Positions 33,986 through 46,000 of a DNA stretch of 64,000 nucleotides are shown here, in pieces; position 1 is the stretch's first letter, and each line of letters opens with the position of its first letter. The stretch is taken from contig CM073532.1 of the NCBI GenBank assembly GCA_037074615.1, positions 17,624,001 to 17,688,000 of the forward strand, in the 5' to 3' direction. The translations under genes and the position numbers were made by a program. The stretch is from Leucaena leucocephala. Taxonomy: Eukaryota; Streptophyta; Magnoliopsida; Fabales; Fabaceae. The notes under the pieces were generated by a model. That model saw only the letters and a program-made list of their open reading frames with translations, was not told the origin of the DNA and did not search any database.

Positions 33986-34213
33986 CCTTGCCACTTACCA
34001 AGCTTACCAGAAAGAATAAGTAGTTTAAGTGGGATGAGAAGTGCGAGGCTAGCTTTCAAGAGTTAAAGTAGAGATTAACCACTACTCCCGTACTAATTAT
34101 TCCAGACCCAACTAAGACTTATGTAGTCTACACTGATACTAGTAAGCAGGGGTTGGGATGTGTGCTGATGCAGCAAGGTAGAGTAGTAGCCTACGCCTCT
34201 CGGCAGTTAAAGC
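33986..34213 (+). pseudogene. RT end and RNase H start, Tekay-like
   Basis: Continues the frame broken at 28008: LPLTKLTRK, F.W..KCE.SFQELK, a TAG, then TTTPVLIIPDP and the RNase H opening VVYTDTSKQGLGCVLMQQG, with the first catalytic Asp present. It stops at AYASRQLK, where the AAAGC duplication marks the next insertion; the frame goes on at 44142. Confidence 0.92.
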
Positions 34214-35694
34214 TAAAACATCCTTACTTTCGTATGTTTTAGGGACCATTTGGTAGCATTTAGAATCACTTTCAAGGTCATTTAAGTCCAATTTCTCAAT
34301 CTGGAGTTTTACTCTTATCGAATACTGTTCACTGTGTAAATTTTAGATGAGTGACCTGACTTCAAAAAATCATAACTAATTCTAAAAAAATCAAAATGAA
34401 GTGGTTCAAATTGGTACATGAAGATAACTCAATTATATTTCAGGGAAAAATCACTCATTGACCACTCTTTGACCAAGCCAATGTAGGTCAATGTTACCAT
34501 TTTACTGTTCATCCAGCGTTTTTCCCCTGAATCCAGCATTTTGGTCCCAACTTTGATAATTTAGATCTCCATGTGTAGACATCAAAATGAGGCATTCTAT
34601 ATATCAAATCGAAGCTTAGTATGTCTACTATTTCCCATTAAAATATAATACATTTATTTTTTGCTCTTGGCCGTGATGTAAATGAAGGCAAGGGGGTATT
34701 TATAGTTTTGATGGATGTCATTTCCGTAATTTCCAAGCACTCTGAACTTGTGGCCACCATTTTCTGAAATTTCTTATTTTCTTTATTCCCTTTACTGCAT
34801 CATCATGACATTATCCCAAGGGATACCTCATGGGACACCTCATCCCTCACATTTCTCACATGGAAAAATTGAGAGAGCCAAGAAGCCTCTGGAAAATTTC
34901 TAGTCCAATCCGGTACCGGCCGGTCCGTTTCCTAGAAAACTGGACTGTTTTCTGAATCCGATTTTTCTGAAAATCCATATTATGTCTTCTGACCTTAAAT
35001 TTAGTATCTGGGTCCTTTATATCATTAACATTTTTATACTGGGTCTAAACTCAATTATAGATCCCTTGTAAAATGACCAAAATACCCCTGGGTGCCCTTT
35101 CTTTTACTATCTTAACCCTAAGGGTAAAATCGTTATTTTACACCTCTCTGTACCCTGTCAGGGCATATACTGACTTTGGCTAACCTCACCTGCGTATGTC
35201 TTGGCTTCTCGGCCTGTCCAGAATGACCAAAATGCCCTCCATACATCTATTACTCTTCAGTACAATACAGGGGCATTTTCGTAATTTTGCACCTTTCCCG
35301 GGGTTCTGCTGGACACTAGCCCACCTATCAGTCCAAGGGTCTTCCTGGGCCTTTGATGGCCCCATTATTGGGCCTCCTAGGGTCCATTACCTTTATGGCA
35401 CGCATCACGAGGAATCTTCCCCAGAAATGTTCATCGGGTATTTTCGCCGTTATACACCGTTTATACACATCTCAGGACATCGGCTCCTTTTATCAGATAC
35501 ACTGGCCTACTGTGTCTAGGCATCCTTTTGGGTCATAACAGGCATCTGACTGATATCATCTGACCTCATTCAGTCTCAGTTTAAATACCGATAAATCTCC
35601 CTATCGGTTACCTGGAGGCCTCACACTCCCGTCTGTATTTGCTAATTTGTGAATAACTTTTTCTACAGACCTCCTATCGGTATTTGAAACATCC

Positions 35695-37513
35695 TCCCAT
35701 ACAGCCCTCAGAGTACACTTGCGGAAGCTATACTAGCTCTTCTTCTGCCTAAACTCCGGCAGCATAACAGCTACACTTCATCTGTACAAAGAACTGAACC
35801 GTACTGATTCGGTAATTCCCTCATGAGAACTACCATTCTACGTAGTACCCAGGAAAGACTAGATGAACCGGCTAGGTCCACTCACTTCTAGCCTCCTTAG
35901 ATAGCACTACGTACACAGTACTTATCATATACTGATGTTCAGTCTTTACTCCGGCAGCATAACGGCGTCTCTTAGGATTCTCTAAATCCACTTCAGCATA
36001 ACCTCCCTGTAATGGGTTATGGATGGGGATGAGATTCGGGGGAATCTCAGTAGCAACAATCATAACAATATATGTAATGCAGTGTGACAGTGCTTGCTTG
36101 TGATTGTGTACAGATAAGTATGCTGCCTGCTTCCATGCTTAATAACATATGACCATAGCATTACAGCAGAGCTTCAAACATAACATATAAGACAACAATC
36201 CAACCAAACAATAGCACATCAAATCACAAAGCCATTACATAGAAGCTAGGATTAGTTACTACCTGGCTAGCTCAGCAGAACCCTACTATCTCTATTCTGC
36301 TTCCAGCTCCGCCAGAACTTCCTTTCTTCCTTTCTCCTTTCTCTCTTCCTTTCCTTCTCCTTCTCTCTCTTCTTTCTCTCCCTTCTCCTCTTGCTCTTGC
36401 GTAAGTGAAGGCCATGGGGGGTATTTATAGCCTCCCTCAATGGCACAACCGTAAATACCATGAACTTTGATCCTGCGGTCCTGGTTTTTCCTGGAATTTC
36501 CTATTTTCTTTAATTCCTCATTTACTGCATCATCGTGCCAACTCACCAGGACACCTCAGCAGCATATTTTTCACATGCTTGAATTCCTGGGACACCTCAG
36601 CATGCTGACTCACCGGTCCAGTCTCTTGTCTCGTAATGCGTGCCCTCAACTTTATCTGCTTTCTGCAGACTAATGCCATGTGGCGACTGGAAGAGACCTT
36701 GCACGCTTCCCATTGCCACCCAGATAAGTCCCTGACTTTATCTGATCATTTCCTCGATTATCGTGCCTCCTCGGTTTTTGTGCCAACCGAGTAACTTTAT
36801 TCTACTAAACCATTACTTTAATGCCATGTGGCATCCCATGAGTATACCTTATCAGTTTACTTCATGGTTTCCAGATAACCTTTCCTGTATCTGATATCCT
36901 GCCTCCGGTCTATCTCCAACCGGGTAACTATCTCTCTTGGACCTTCACCACTCTTGGCCCGTACGCTTAGCGCCACTTTAGTCACTAGTCGCGACCTCAA
37001 CATCATCTTGTCGCGACCTTACAATTCTGTGTACATTAGTCGTGACCCAAACATATTCTCGTCGCGACCAAAACATTCTATCGTCGCGACCTCAACACAT
37101 TTTAGTCGCGACCATAACACTTTTTAGTCGCGTCTAAGGCTTTCTGCCACTATTAGTCGCGATATCACTGCTTTCTAGTCGCGACCATACTTCTTTTACG
37201 TCGCGACCATAATGCTTTCTTGTCGCGTATAGCTCTTTCTGTAACCACTAGTCGCGACCATGCTTTACTCTAGTCGCGACCAGAACGGTCAGCTCGTAAC
37301 TCTTCAACCTTTAACCTTTACATCACCCCAAATGGCCATTCTACCCCTTGGGACTTCCACTGTTTGCACATAAGTTCCCGTACCTTTACTTACTCGCAGT
37401 TTAGTCCCTAAAAACTCTCTTATGTCTCTGGGACTTCTGCTCAAAAGGGGTCTGGTAGCCTCTCATTCTCAGGCTATTTCCGTGTCTCAAGGCCTGAAAA
37501 TTGGGATGTTACA
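35695..37513 (-). mobile_element. Solo LTR with TCGCGA array, minus strand
   Basis: 1819 bp, TSD GTATT (35690-35694 and 37514-37518). Its 3' half (left side) resembles the solo LTR at 1050-3104; its first 200 bp or so resemble the start of the LTR at 41222-44136. It therefore looks like a mosaic of two LTR families. TATA image is at 36422-36429 and the GAGATTC stem-loop at 36031-36048. Confidence 0.9.
36986..37280 (-). repeat. TCGCGA palindrome array, second gypsy copy
   Basis: About thirteen copies of AGTCGCGACC or slightly changed forms on the plus strand (sense GGTCGCGACTA), with steps of mostly 21-28 bp. Several units are decayed by C-to-T or G-to-A changes, for example CGTGACC near 37040 and TCGCGTCT near 37128. 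The array lies upstream of the TATA box of this LTR. Confidence 0.9.
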
Positions 37514-38126
37514 GTATTCTATTAGTTTCCTGACATCTGCCCCATTAGGATGCATCATCCTGTAATTTTGTACTTATATCTGAAATCTAGGATATCCGGT
37601 AGGAATTTTTTATACTCTTAGAGTATCAGATCAATTTTGGCTATCTGGAGTCTTGAAAAATTCCTGTATTAAGCTGGATTACTTAGCGTCACTTGCTCTA
37701 TCTACTGGTAAAATATGGGACTGATCTGAATATGATCTCTATTTTTGCCTGTTTCCGGTCCAGGTTTTCATAATTACACTTTTGCCCCTAGAACTTTTCT
37801 TCTTTTCAATTAAGTCCCTTTATTTGGCTAAAATTACACTTAAGGACCCCACCTTTTTGTCTACTTTTCCTTTTTAGCCTTAAACTTTTCATAATTGCAC
37901 TTAAGTCCTTATATTTTCTTCCTTTTTCAATTTAATCCCTTTCTTTACATAAATGGCCATTATATCCCTAGGGACTTTTACTATTTACACATAAGTCCCT
38001 GAACTTTCACTTATTTACAGTTTAGTCCCTAAAAACCCTCTGTATGTTTCTTGGACATCTGCTCAAAGGAATATATCTATTTCAAGCCACTTTCTAAGTC
38101 TCTGGCCTAAAAATTGGGATGTTATA

Positions 38127-39729
38127 TTTTTACCCCCTTAAAATAAATTTCGTCCTCGAAATTTACTCAATACCTTAGTTAACTATTCTGGATATAACTC
38201 CTCTGCATATTCTTTCCTGGTTTATGACCAAGGCTTGGGGCATTCATCCACCCATACCTATGGATAACCCTTTAAACTTGTGAGTAGTGTCCATTTCTTT
38301 CATATCTTTCCCTTCAGAATTTTGATATAATTCCAGGTTCTACCTCGTTCCTCCTTCACTTTGCTAGTTTCTTAGGAGAGATAGTGTTCTTTTGCCTTAG
38401 ACCCCCTTTTGTTTTTTTCCTAGGTCTCTCTGTCCTTTTAATCTCTTTTACCCTCCTCTGGGGGATCTGTCTGCTCATACTTTTCTGTTCTCAAAATATA
38501 TATATGGGTTTTCTTCTCTGTTTCTCAGGAATACTTCTACAAAACTTTAAATATCAACACTCAGATTTTAACCTGGACTCCATCTTCGTTTAATGAAAAA
38601 CTAAGTTCAGTCTGTATATAATAGAGGCTATCTGAGGAAAACCATTATAAAATAATTTTTCTGGATGAGTTTATCAACTAGTGAAGCTTCCTTACCTTAA
38701 CTTTATCTTTGGCATTCATCGTCCTAAAGAGATACTACATTGTACTCATATCTCATGGCTCATTACTTTCCTTAGACTAGGTCTAACTGCGACCTCGGGA
38801 TCTAACTGCAATCATCCGTTAGCCTCTTCAGAATCTAACTGTCTAACTGCGACTCTGAAGCTGTTAGGATCTAACTGCGATCCTTCAGGATGTAACTGTG
38901 ATCCTAAAGCCATGCTAGGATCTAACTGCGACCCTCCAGAATCTAACTGCGATTCTGTTATACTGTATATCTCCCGAAGATCTTAAACCAACAGACTAGG
39001 TTATAAGGTTAACTGCTTCCACCTGTTGATAACTCAGTAAGAATTTTAAAAATTTATATCTAGTAGCCTCATATTATTTACCTAGACTTTACTTACTTCC
39101 TCTCTTACTCAGGAGTTCCTTCTCATCTTTCTTACTTTACTGTGGTTTACCATTGGCTATGGTCTAACCACCTGCCATTGCATTCTATTGCTATGGCCTC
39201 ATCACAGATTATTTCAATCTGTGCTCTAACTGCGAGCCATTTAAACTATGCGCTAACTGCGAGCATTCCAGATCCAACTCTTATCTGAAGAGTGATCTGA
39301 AAACAATCTCTTTACTGTTATCTGCTACTCTATATGTATACCATTGCGCTCAATAGACATGGCCCTGAGTACCGTATTCACAAGCCTATAGAAATACCTG
39401 AGTAACCCCCAATCATATTGCATCTGACTGCCGTACTGTAATTGACGTCCCACTTACTGAGACTGTCTGTTACTCTGGGTATCTCCCTCATACTATCTCA
39501 TCTTAAGTTTAACTTTAATGTCAAAAGGTTTTACTAATGCTAACTACTTTGCATATGTTTTCTTTACTTCCTTCTTTTAAAACCTATAATCATATTCACT
39601 TTCACACAAAGGCAACATACTAGGTATAGGGTAGCTCAATAGTGTGCATACTGGACAATATAATCCAATTACATATAGGATTTATTTACTCATTAGCCAG
39701 TAGAAACAGAACACAAATAAACTCGTACA
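38127..39729 (-). other. 3' non-coding part of the minus-strand element
   Basis: Between the polypurine tract and the gag stop. The tract (38127-38140, sense TAAGGGGGTAAAAA) is followed by the shared GAGGACGAAATTTATTTT block. No protease, RT or integrase motif is seen in either direction. The main structure is the hairpin array at 38779-39266. The same region, more decayed, recurs at 54431-56300. Confidence 0.75.
38779..39266 (-). repeat. Hairpin array with constant TAACTGC loop
   Basis: Nine units with the 7-nt loop TAACTGC (GCAGTTA on the element strand) and stems that differ but pair: AGGTC/GACCT (38779), CTTCAGA/TCTGAAG (38826, with a tandem TCTAACTG duplication in the loop), AGGATC/GATCCT (38866), AGGAT/ATCCT (38887), AGGATC/GACCCT with one mismatch (38917), CAGAATC/GATTCTG (38937), GCTC/GAGC (39223), ATGCGC/GAGCAT with one mismatch (39248), and one decayed unit near 38797. 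An adjacent 8-bp hairpin without this loop has arms at 39203-39210 and 39216-39223. Confidence 0.88.
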
Positions 39730-41003
39730 TTAATTTGGTGCAGGAGACTTTCTTATCTCATTGCCAGTCAGGGTATATACTCTTCCCTGAGTCTGGTATC
39801 TTTCTCCTATTGTGTTCTGTGGATACTCCCTGGCATAATGTCCAGACTTTCCACACCTATAGCATAACCCTTGACCTGCTAGACAAGGCCTTGTACTATG
39901 GTCTTGACCACAATTCCCACATACATTAGGCCTTGGTTGCATATTAACTTCTCTTGGCCCACTACTTGGCCTACTTCCCTGTTTCTTATTAACTTCTGAC
40001 CCATATACTGGCCCATTTCTCTTCTTACTGTTCCCTCTTAAGGAACCTGGTGGCATCATTCTCAATGGTACTGATGTAACAGGCTCACTCTTTTCTGGAT
40101 ATTGCACATTCTTTTCTGTGATCCTGCATACCTCTACTGCTTCATTAAACCTTCGTATCTGTCTAGGAAAAACTTTATCCTTCAATGTAGGATTTAATCC
40201 ATGAGTTAACTTCTCAGTGGTCCATCTCTCATCATTCATACAGTTTAGGTAAGTGGAATATCACGAAAGAGGAATGAACTTAGCAAGATAATCGTCAAAG
40301 GGTTCTTGCTCACCCTGCTTTAACATTAAAAATTCTGCTTCATGTTCATCCCTTACTGACTGTGGAAAATATTTTTCGTTGAACTGCTCGAGAAATATTT
40401 CCCATGTAAGTGGAATATTTCTTGATTGCAGAATTACTTCTATGTTTCTCCACCACCTATCAGCCTCCTTTTCTAGCTTGTAAACTGCCATCTGGGCCTT
40501 TCTTCCAGTAGGACATTCTAAAATCTTAAAAATTTTCTCTACTGGCTAACCCAATCCTCGACTACTTGAGTGTCAAAAGTCCCTTCAAACATGGGCAGAT
40601 TGAACTTATGGAATCGTTCCTTCCATGTTTGAAGACTTTCCTGGTTATTGATATTTCCTGTAGACCCCTGATGTCTATTCATTCCAGTCTGCCCATGATC
40701 TGACTGAGGTTCAGGTTCTACATTATTTTCTGGTACTACCTCCTTCTCAGACTGCTGTAAGCTTGCAACTGCAGCAGCAACCGCCGTAGCGATAACAGAA
40801 TCTCGTTCTTGATCTTGGTGAGCCTGGGTTGCCCGTATCTCATTTATTGCATGTTGTTGCTGTTCTAATCTATCTAGAATAATTTGCACAGGGTCTATCT
40901 GATTACTAGTACCCTCATCCTGGGGCTCTACCACTTCTGGTCTAACCGTTCTTCTTGTATTAACCATGACTTCTACTTCTTTTTCTAGAATTAGGAAATA
41001 CAA
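39730..41003 (-). pseudogene. gag of the minus-strand gag-only element
   Basis: Start MVNTRRT near 40968. Reading pieces 41003-40539, 40491-40261 and 40239-39730 follow one another with frame breaks. Order: Gln-rich helix (ILDRLEQQQHAI), F.LPMFEGTFD, MAVYKLEKEADRWWR, PFDDYLAKF, WTTEKLTHGL, AVEVCRITE, a basic linker, and zinc knuckles CGNCGQDHSTRPC and CYRCGKSGHYAREY, where the last Cys is Tyr. It has the Gag core that the pol-bearing copy lacks. About 420 residues in all, near full length for Tekay Gag. Confidence 0.88.
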
Positions 41004-41206
41004 TCATAGATATGCATAACATATATTAATACAACACAACAATATATGTACACATGTAAAACATTTTGAATAACCCATACCACATGCCACACATCTTGAA
41101 TAACATTCTAACTATTTCAGAGCATCACTGAGCCAAAACCTTCTGTTCTGTGCCAGATTCTTATGCTCTGAACCAGAGCCCTTTCTGGTCTATGCCAGAA
41201 CCTTTT

Positions 41207-41218
41207 GCTCTGATACCA
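41207..41218 (-). promoter_or_regulatory. Primer binding site (tRNA-iMet type)
   Basis: Sense TGGTATCAGAGC, three bases from the 5' LTR end at 41222. Confidence 0.95.
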
Positions 41219-41221
41219 AAA

Positions 41222-44136
41222 TGAAACATCCTTACTTTCGTATGTTTTAGGGACCATTTGGTAGCATTTAGAACCACTTTCAAGGCCATTGAAGTCCAAT
41301 TTCTTAATCTGGAGTTTTACTCTTATCGAGTATTGTTCACTGTGTAAATTCCAGATGAGTGACCTGACTTCAAAAAATCATAACTAATTCTAAAAAAGTT
41401 GAAATAAAGTGGTTCAAATTTCTACATGAAGCTAACTCAATTATATTTTAGGGAAAAATCACTCATTGACCAAGTCAACATAGATCAATGTTACAATTTT
41501 ACTGTCCATCCAGCATTTTCCCCCTGAATCCAGCATTTTGGTCTCAACTTTGATAATTTAGATCTCCATGTGTAGACATCTACATGAGGCATTCTATATA
41601 TCAAATCGAAGCTTAGTATGTATACTATCTGCCATAAAAATATCATACATTTATTCATCCATTTACTATTTTTAATTATGGATCAAACATCATCAAGTCA
41701 CCACATGTTACTGTTCATAGTGGTAAATTTCAACACTCAACTTTGCATACATATGCATACATCCATCACATTTTAGTCAAACATGCCAAACAATACCCAT
41801 TATTAAATAATAAGTTGTTATACATCAAAACATGTACAAAATCCTCATATTTTTATTACATCTTTTTCTGCCTAAAATCCAGCAGCATAACCGCTACGCT
41901 TCATCTTTAGAAAGTAACTAATCTTGTACCGATTCGGTAATTCCCGTAAGAACTACCATTCTACGTAAGTACCCATGAAAGACTGGATAAACTGGCTAGG
42001 TCCACTCACTTCCATCCTCCTTAGACAGTACCTACGTACACAGTACGTATCAGTTCTTTTCTTTGTTACTGCCATTTTGTCATAATTTCGGCAGCATAAC
42101 GGCGTCTCTTAAAATTCCCAAAATTTACTTCAGCATAGCCTCCCCTGTAATGGGTTATTTATTGGGATGAGATTCAGGGGAATCTCAGTAGTAATAATCA
42201 TAACAATATATGTAATGCAGAGTGACAGTGCTTGCTTGTGATTGTGTACAGATAAGTCTGCTGCGTGCTTCCATACTCAATAACATATGATCATAGCATT
42301 GTAATAGAGCTTCAAGCATAACATATAAGACAACAATACAACCAAACAATAGCACAACAAATCACAAAGCCATTACATAAAAGTTAGGATTAGTTACTAC
42401 CTAAAGAGCTTAGCAGAATTCTAGAATCTCTATACTGCTTTCAACTCCTCCAAAACTTCCTTTCTTCTTTCTTCCTTGCACCTTCTTTCTCAAGAACTCA
42501 CTTCTCTCTCTATTTCTTGCTCTTGGACATGATGTAAATGAAGGCAAGGGGGTATTTATAGTTTTGATGGATGGCATTTCCATAATTTCCAAGCACTCTG
42601 AACTTGTGGCCACCGTTTTCTGAAATTTCTTATTTTCTTTATTCCCTTTACTGCATCATCATGACATCATCCCAAGGGACACCTCATCCCTCAAATTTCT
42701 CACATCGCGAAATTGAGAGAGCCAAGAAGCCTCTGAAAAATTTCTAGTCCAATCCGGTACCGGCCGGTCCGTTTCCTAGAAAACTGGACTATTTTCTGAA
42801 TCCGATTTTTCTGAAAATCTATATTATGTCTTCTGACCTTAAATTTAGTATCTGGGTCCTTTATATCATTAACATTTTTATACTGGGTCTAAACTCAATT
42901 ACAGATCCCTTGTAAAATGACCAAAATACCCCTGGGTGCCCGTTCTTTTACTATCTTAACCCTAAGGGTAAAATCGTCATTTTACACCTCTCCGTACCCT
43001 GTCAGGGCATATACTGACTCTGGTTAACCTCACCTGTGTATGTATTAGCTTCTCGGCCTGTCCAGAATGACCAAAATGCCCTCCATATATCTATTACTCT
43101 TTAGTACAACACAGGGGCATTTTCGTAATTTTGCACCTTTCCCAAGGTTCTACTGGACACTAGCCCACCTATCAGTCCAAGGGTCTTCCTGGGCCTTTGA
43201 TGGCGCCATTATTGGGCCTCCTAGGGTCCATTACCTTTATGGCACACATCACGAGGAATCTTCCCTGGAAATGTTCATCGGGTATTTCCGCCGTTAAACA
43301 CCGTTTATACACATCTCCGGACACCGGCTCCTTTTATCATATACACTGGCCTACTGTGTCTAGGCATCCTTTTGGGTCATAACAGGCATCTGACTGATGT
43401 CATCTGAACTCATTCAGTCTCACTTTAAATACCGATAAATCTCCCTATCGGATACCTGGAGGCCTCACACTCCCGTCTGTATTTGCTAATTTGTGAATAA
43501 CTTTTTCTACAGACCTCCTATCGGTATTCTGTCAGTTTCCTGACATCCGCCATATCAGAACGCATCATCCTGTAATTTTGTACTTATATCTGAAATCTAG
43601 GATATCTGGTAGGAATTTTTTATACTTTTAGACTATCAGATCAATTTGGGCTATCTGGAGTTATGAAAAATTCCTGTATTAAGCTGGATTACCCATCGTC
43701 ACTTGCTCTATCTACTGGTAAAATATGGGACTGATCTGAATACGATCTCTATTTTTACCTGTTTCCGGTCCAGGTTTTCATAATTACACTTTTGCCCCTG
43801 GAACTTTTCTTCTTTTCAATTAAGTCCCTTTGTTTTGCTAAAATTACACTTAAGGACCCCATCTTTTTGTCTACTTTTCCTTTTTAGCCTTAAATTTTTC
43901 ATAATTGCACTTAAGTCCTTACATTTTCTTCCTTTTTCAATTTAATCCCTTTCTTTGCATAAATGGCCATTATATCCCAAGGGACTTTCACTATTTACAC
44001 ATAAGTCCCTGAACTTTCACTTATTTACAGTTTAGTCCCTAAAAACCCTCTGTATGTTTCTGGGACTTCTGCTCAATGGGATATATCTATTTCAGGCCAC
44101 TTTCTAAGTCTGTGGCCTGAAAATTGGGATGTTACA
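41222..44136 (-). mobile_element. 5' LTR of the minus-strand gag-only element
   Basis: 2915 bp, sense TGTAACATCCC to GGATGTTTCA. TATA image is at 42553-42560 and the GAGATTC stem-loop at 42169-42186. Full-length reference for the deleted 3' LTR. Confidence 0.93.
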
Positions 44137-44141
44137 AAAGC

Positions 44142-45947
44142 CACATGAAGAGAATTATCCCACTCATGATCTGGAGCTTGCGGCGGTGGTTTATGCTCTG
44201 AAGATATAGAGACATTATTTATATGGAGCAACTATAGAGTTGAATTATGACCACAAAAGCCTGAAGTATCTACAGGATCAAAAAGAACTGAATATGAGGC
44301 AACGGCGATGGATAGAATTGTTAAAAGATTATGACTTTCAAATTAAATACCATCCAGGAAAAGCCAATGTGGTAGCTGATGCTCTGAGTAGAAAAGTGGT
44401 GCAGGTAGCACACATGATGATCAAAGAGTTGAAATTGATAGAAGATGTGCGAGATTGGAGCCCTCTGTATCAAATGCAGCTGACAGAGAGTCCTTACGGA
44501 GGAATTCATGTCAGAGCTTGTATAGAAGGTGAGATAAAAGAGGCTCAAAAGCAGGATAAGCTTGCAGCAATATTTAAAGATAAGCTGGAGAGAGGGAAGA
44601 CCAGGAGTTTTGAGATTTCCCCAGATGGATTGTTGCAGTTTAGGGGAAGGCCCTATATCCCTAATGCTATGGGATTAAGAGAAAAGATTCTGGAGAAAGC
44701 ACATAAAAGCCGATATACAGTACATTCAGGTATGACCAAGATGTACCATGATATTAAAAGGTTGTTTTGGTGGCCTGGATTGAAGAAAGATGTAGTGGCT
44801 TATGTATCTAAGTGCTTGACCTGCCAGAAAGTAAAAATTGAACATCAAAAGCCAGCGGGAACATTACAGCCTCTAGATATCCCTAAGTGGAAATGGGATG
44901 GAATTGCCATGGACTTTGTGGAAGGACTACCCATGACTCCAAGTAAGCATGATTCAGTATGGGTAGTAATTGATCGATTAACGAAGTCAGCTCATTTCTT
45001 GGCAATTAATAAGAGGGATTCTCTAGAGAAAGTGGCAAAGTTATATATAAAAGAGATTGTTAGACTTCATGGTATCCCAAGCAGCATTGTGTCCGATAGA
45101 GACCCTCGATTTACTTCTAATTTTTGGAGGGCCTTGCAGCAAGAGATGGGCACTACTCTCCGATTCAGTACAACCTATCATCCTCAGACGGATGGCCAGT
45201 CGGAGAGAACAATCCAAACGCTAGAAGATATGCTGAGAGCATGTGTTTTGGATTTTAAAGGCAGTTGAGATATCCATCTACTACTTATAGAGTTTGCATA
45301 TAATAATAGTTACCATACTAGTATTCAGATGGCCCCTTTTAAAGCACTCTATGGACGTAAATGTAGATCCCCCTCATGCTGGCTAGAGTTGAGCGAGAGA
45401 AGAATGCTTGGTCCTGATATAGTGGATTAAACTGCAGAACAGATTGCGATGATTAGAAAACAATTATTAACGGCTCAAAGCAGACAGAAAAGCTATGCAG
45501 ATGTCAGAAGGAAGCCGTTGGAGTTTGGAGAAGGAGAGCATGTATTCCTTAAGTTAACTCCAACTACGGGAGCCGGACGATCGATCAAAGTGAAGAAATT
45601 ACATCCAAGATATATCGGACCATTCCAAATTCTGTCAAAGATAGGGAAGTAGCCTACAGGTTGGCTATTCCTCCAAATCTCAGCCAGATACATGATGTGT
45701 TTCATGTTTCCCAATTAAAGAAGTATGTTCCAGATCCATCTCATGTGATTGAACAAGATGAAGTCGCACTGCGAGTGACCTAACCTATAAGGTTGGACCG
45801 GTGCGAATTGCCGATAGAAAGGTCAAGCAGTTGCGGAATAAGCAAATTTCTCTAGTCAAAGTGATCTGGAAAGGTTTGACTGAACATGAAGCTACATGGG
45901 AAACAGAAGAAAATATGAGGGAGAAGTATCCTGAGTTGTTTCCATAG
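44142..45947 (+). pseudogene. RNase H, integrase and chromodomain, Tekay-like
   Basis: RNase H end: PTHDLELAAVVYALK, then NYDHKSLKYL and the terminal DALSRK near 44385. Integrase: zinc-binding H..H..C..C (AHKSRYTVHSG to KCLTCQKVK, about 44698-44830); catalytic core with Asp in AMDFVEGLP, SDRDPRF and Glu in HPQTDGQSERT (45180-45210). The frame is open from 44240 to 45268, then carries a TGA, a TAA near 45428 and a frameshift near 45650. The C-terminal chromodomain reads VKVIWKGLTEHEATWE. Chromodomains direct chromoviruses to heterochromatin (established). Stop at 45945. Confidence 0.95.
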
Positions 45948-45983
45948 GATATGTATAATGTAAATTTTGAGGACGAAATTTAT

Positions 45984-46000
45984 TTTAAGGGGGAGAGAAA
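45984..46000 (+). promoter_or_regulatory. Polypurine tract
   Basis: TTTAAGGGGGAGAGAAA directly before the TGTAATATCC of the 3' LTR. Confidence 0.92.

Larger units (their letters stand above)
34214..38126 (-). mobile_element. 3' LTR of the minus-strand gag-only element
   Basis: Contains the solo LTR 35695-37513; the LTR sequence itself is about 2.09 kb against 2915 bp for the 5' LTR. The gap is explained by a deletion near 34650-34660 of roughly 0.85 kb, equivalent to about 41660-42515 in the other LTR, with a short T-rich join. TATA image is at 34697-34704. The inner end reads GTTATA where GTTACA is expected. Confidence 0.88.
34214..44136 (-). mobile_element. Non-autonomous gag-only element, minus strand
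   Basis: TSD AAAGC (34209-34213 and 44137-44141). On the minus strand: 5' LTR 41222-44136, PBS 41207-41218, gag 41003-39730, non-coding part with a hairpin array, polypurine tract, 3' LTR 34214-38126. Net length is about 8.1 kb without the inner solo LTR. It has no pol. The terminal TG at 34214 has become TA. It sits in the RNase H of the Tekay-like element. Confidence 0.93.

Noticed and set aside
38681..38986. A 101-codon plus-strand frame with repeated Ser-Asn-Cys-Asp
   Set aside because: It is the translation of the hairpin repeats; it runs antisense to the element and is not open in the older copy at 55389.
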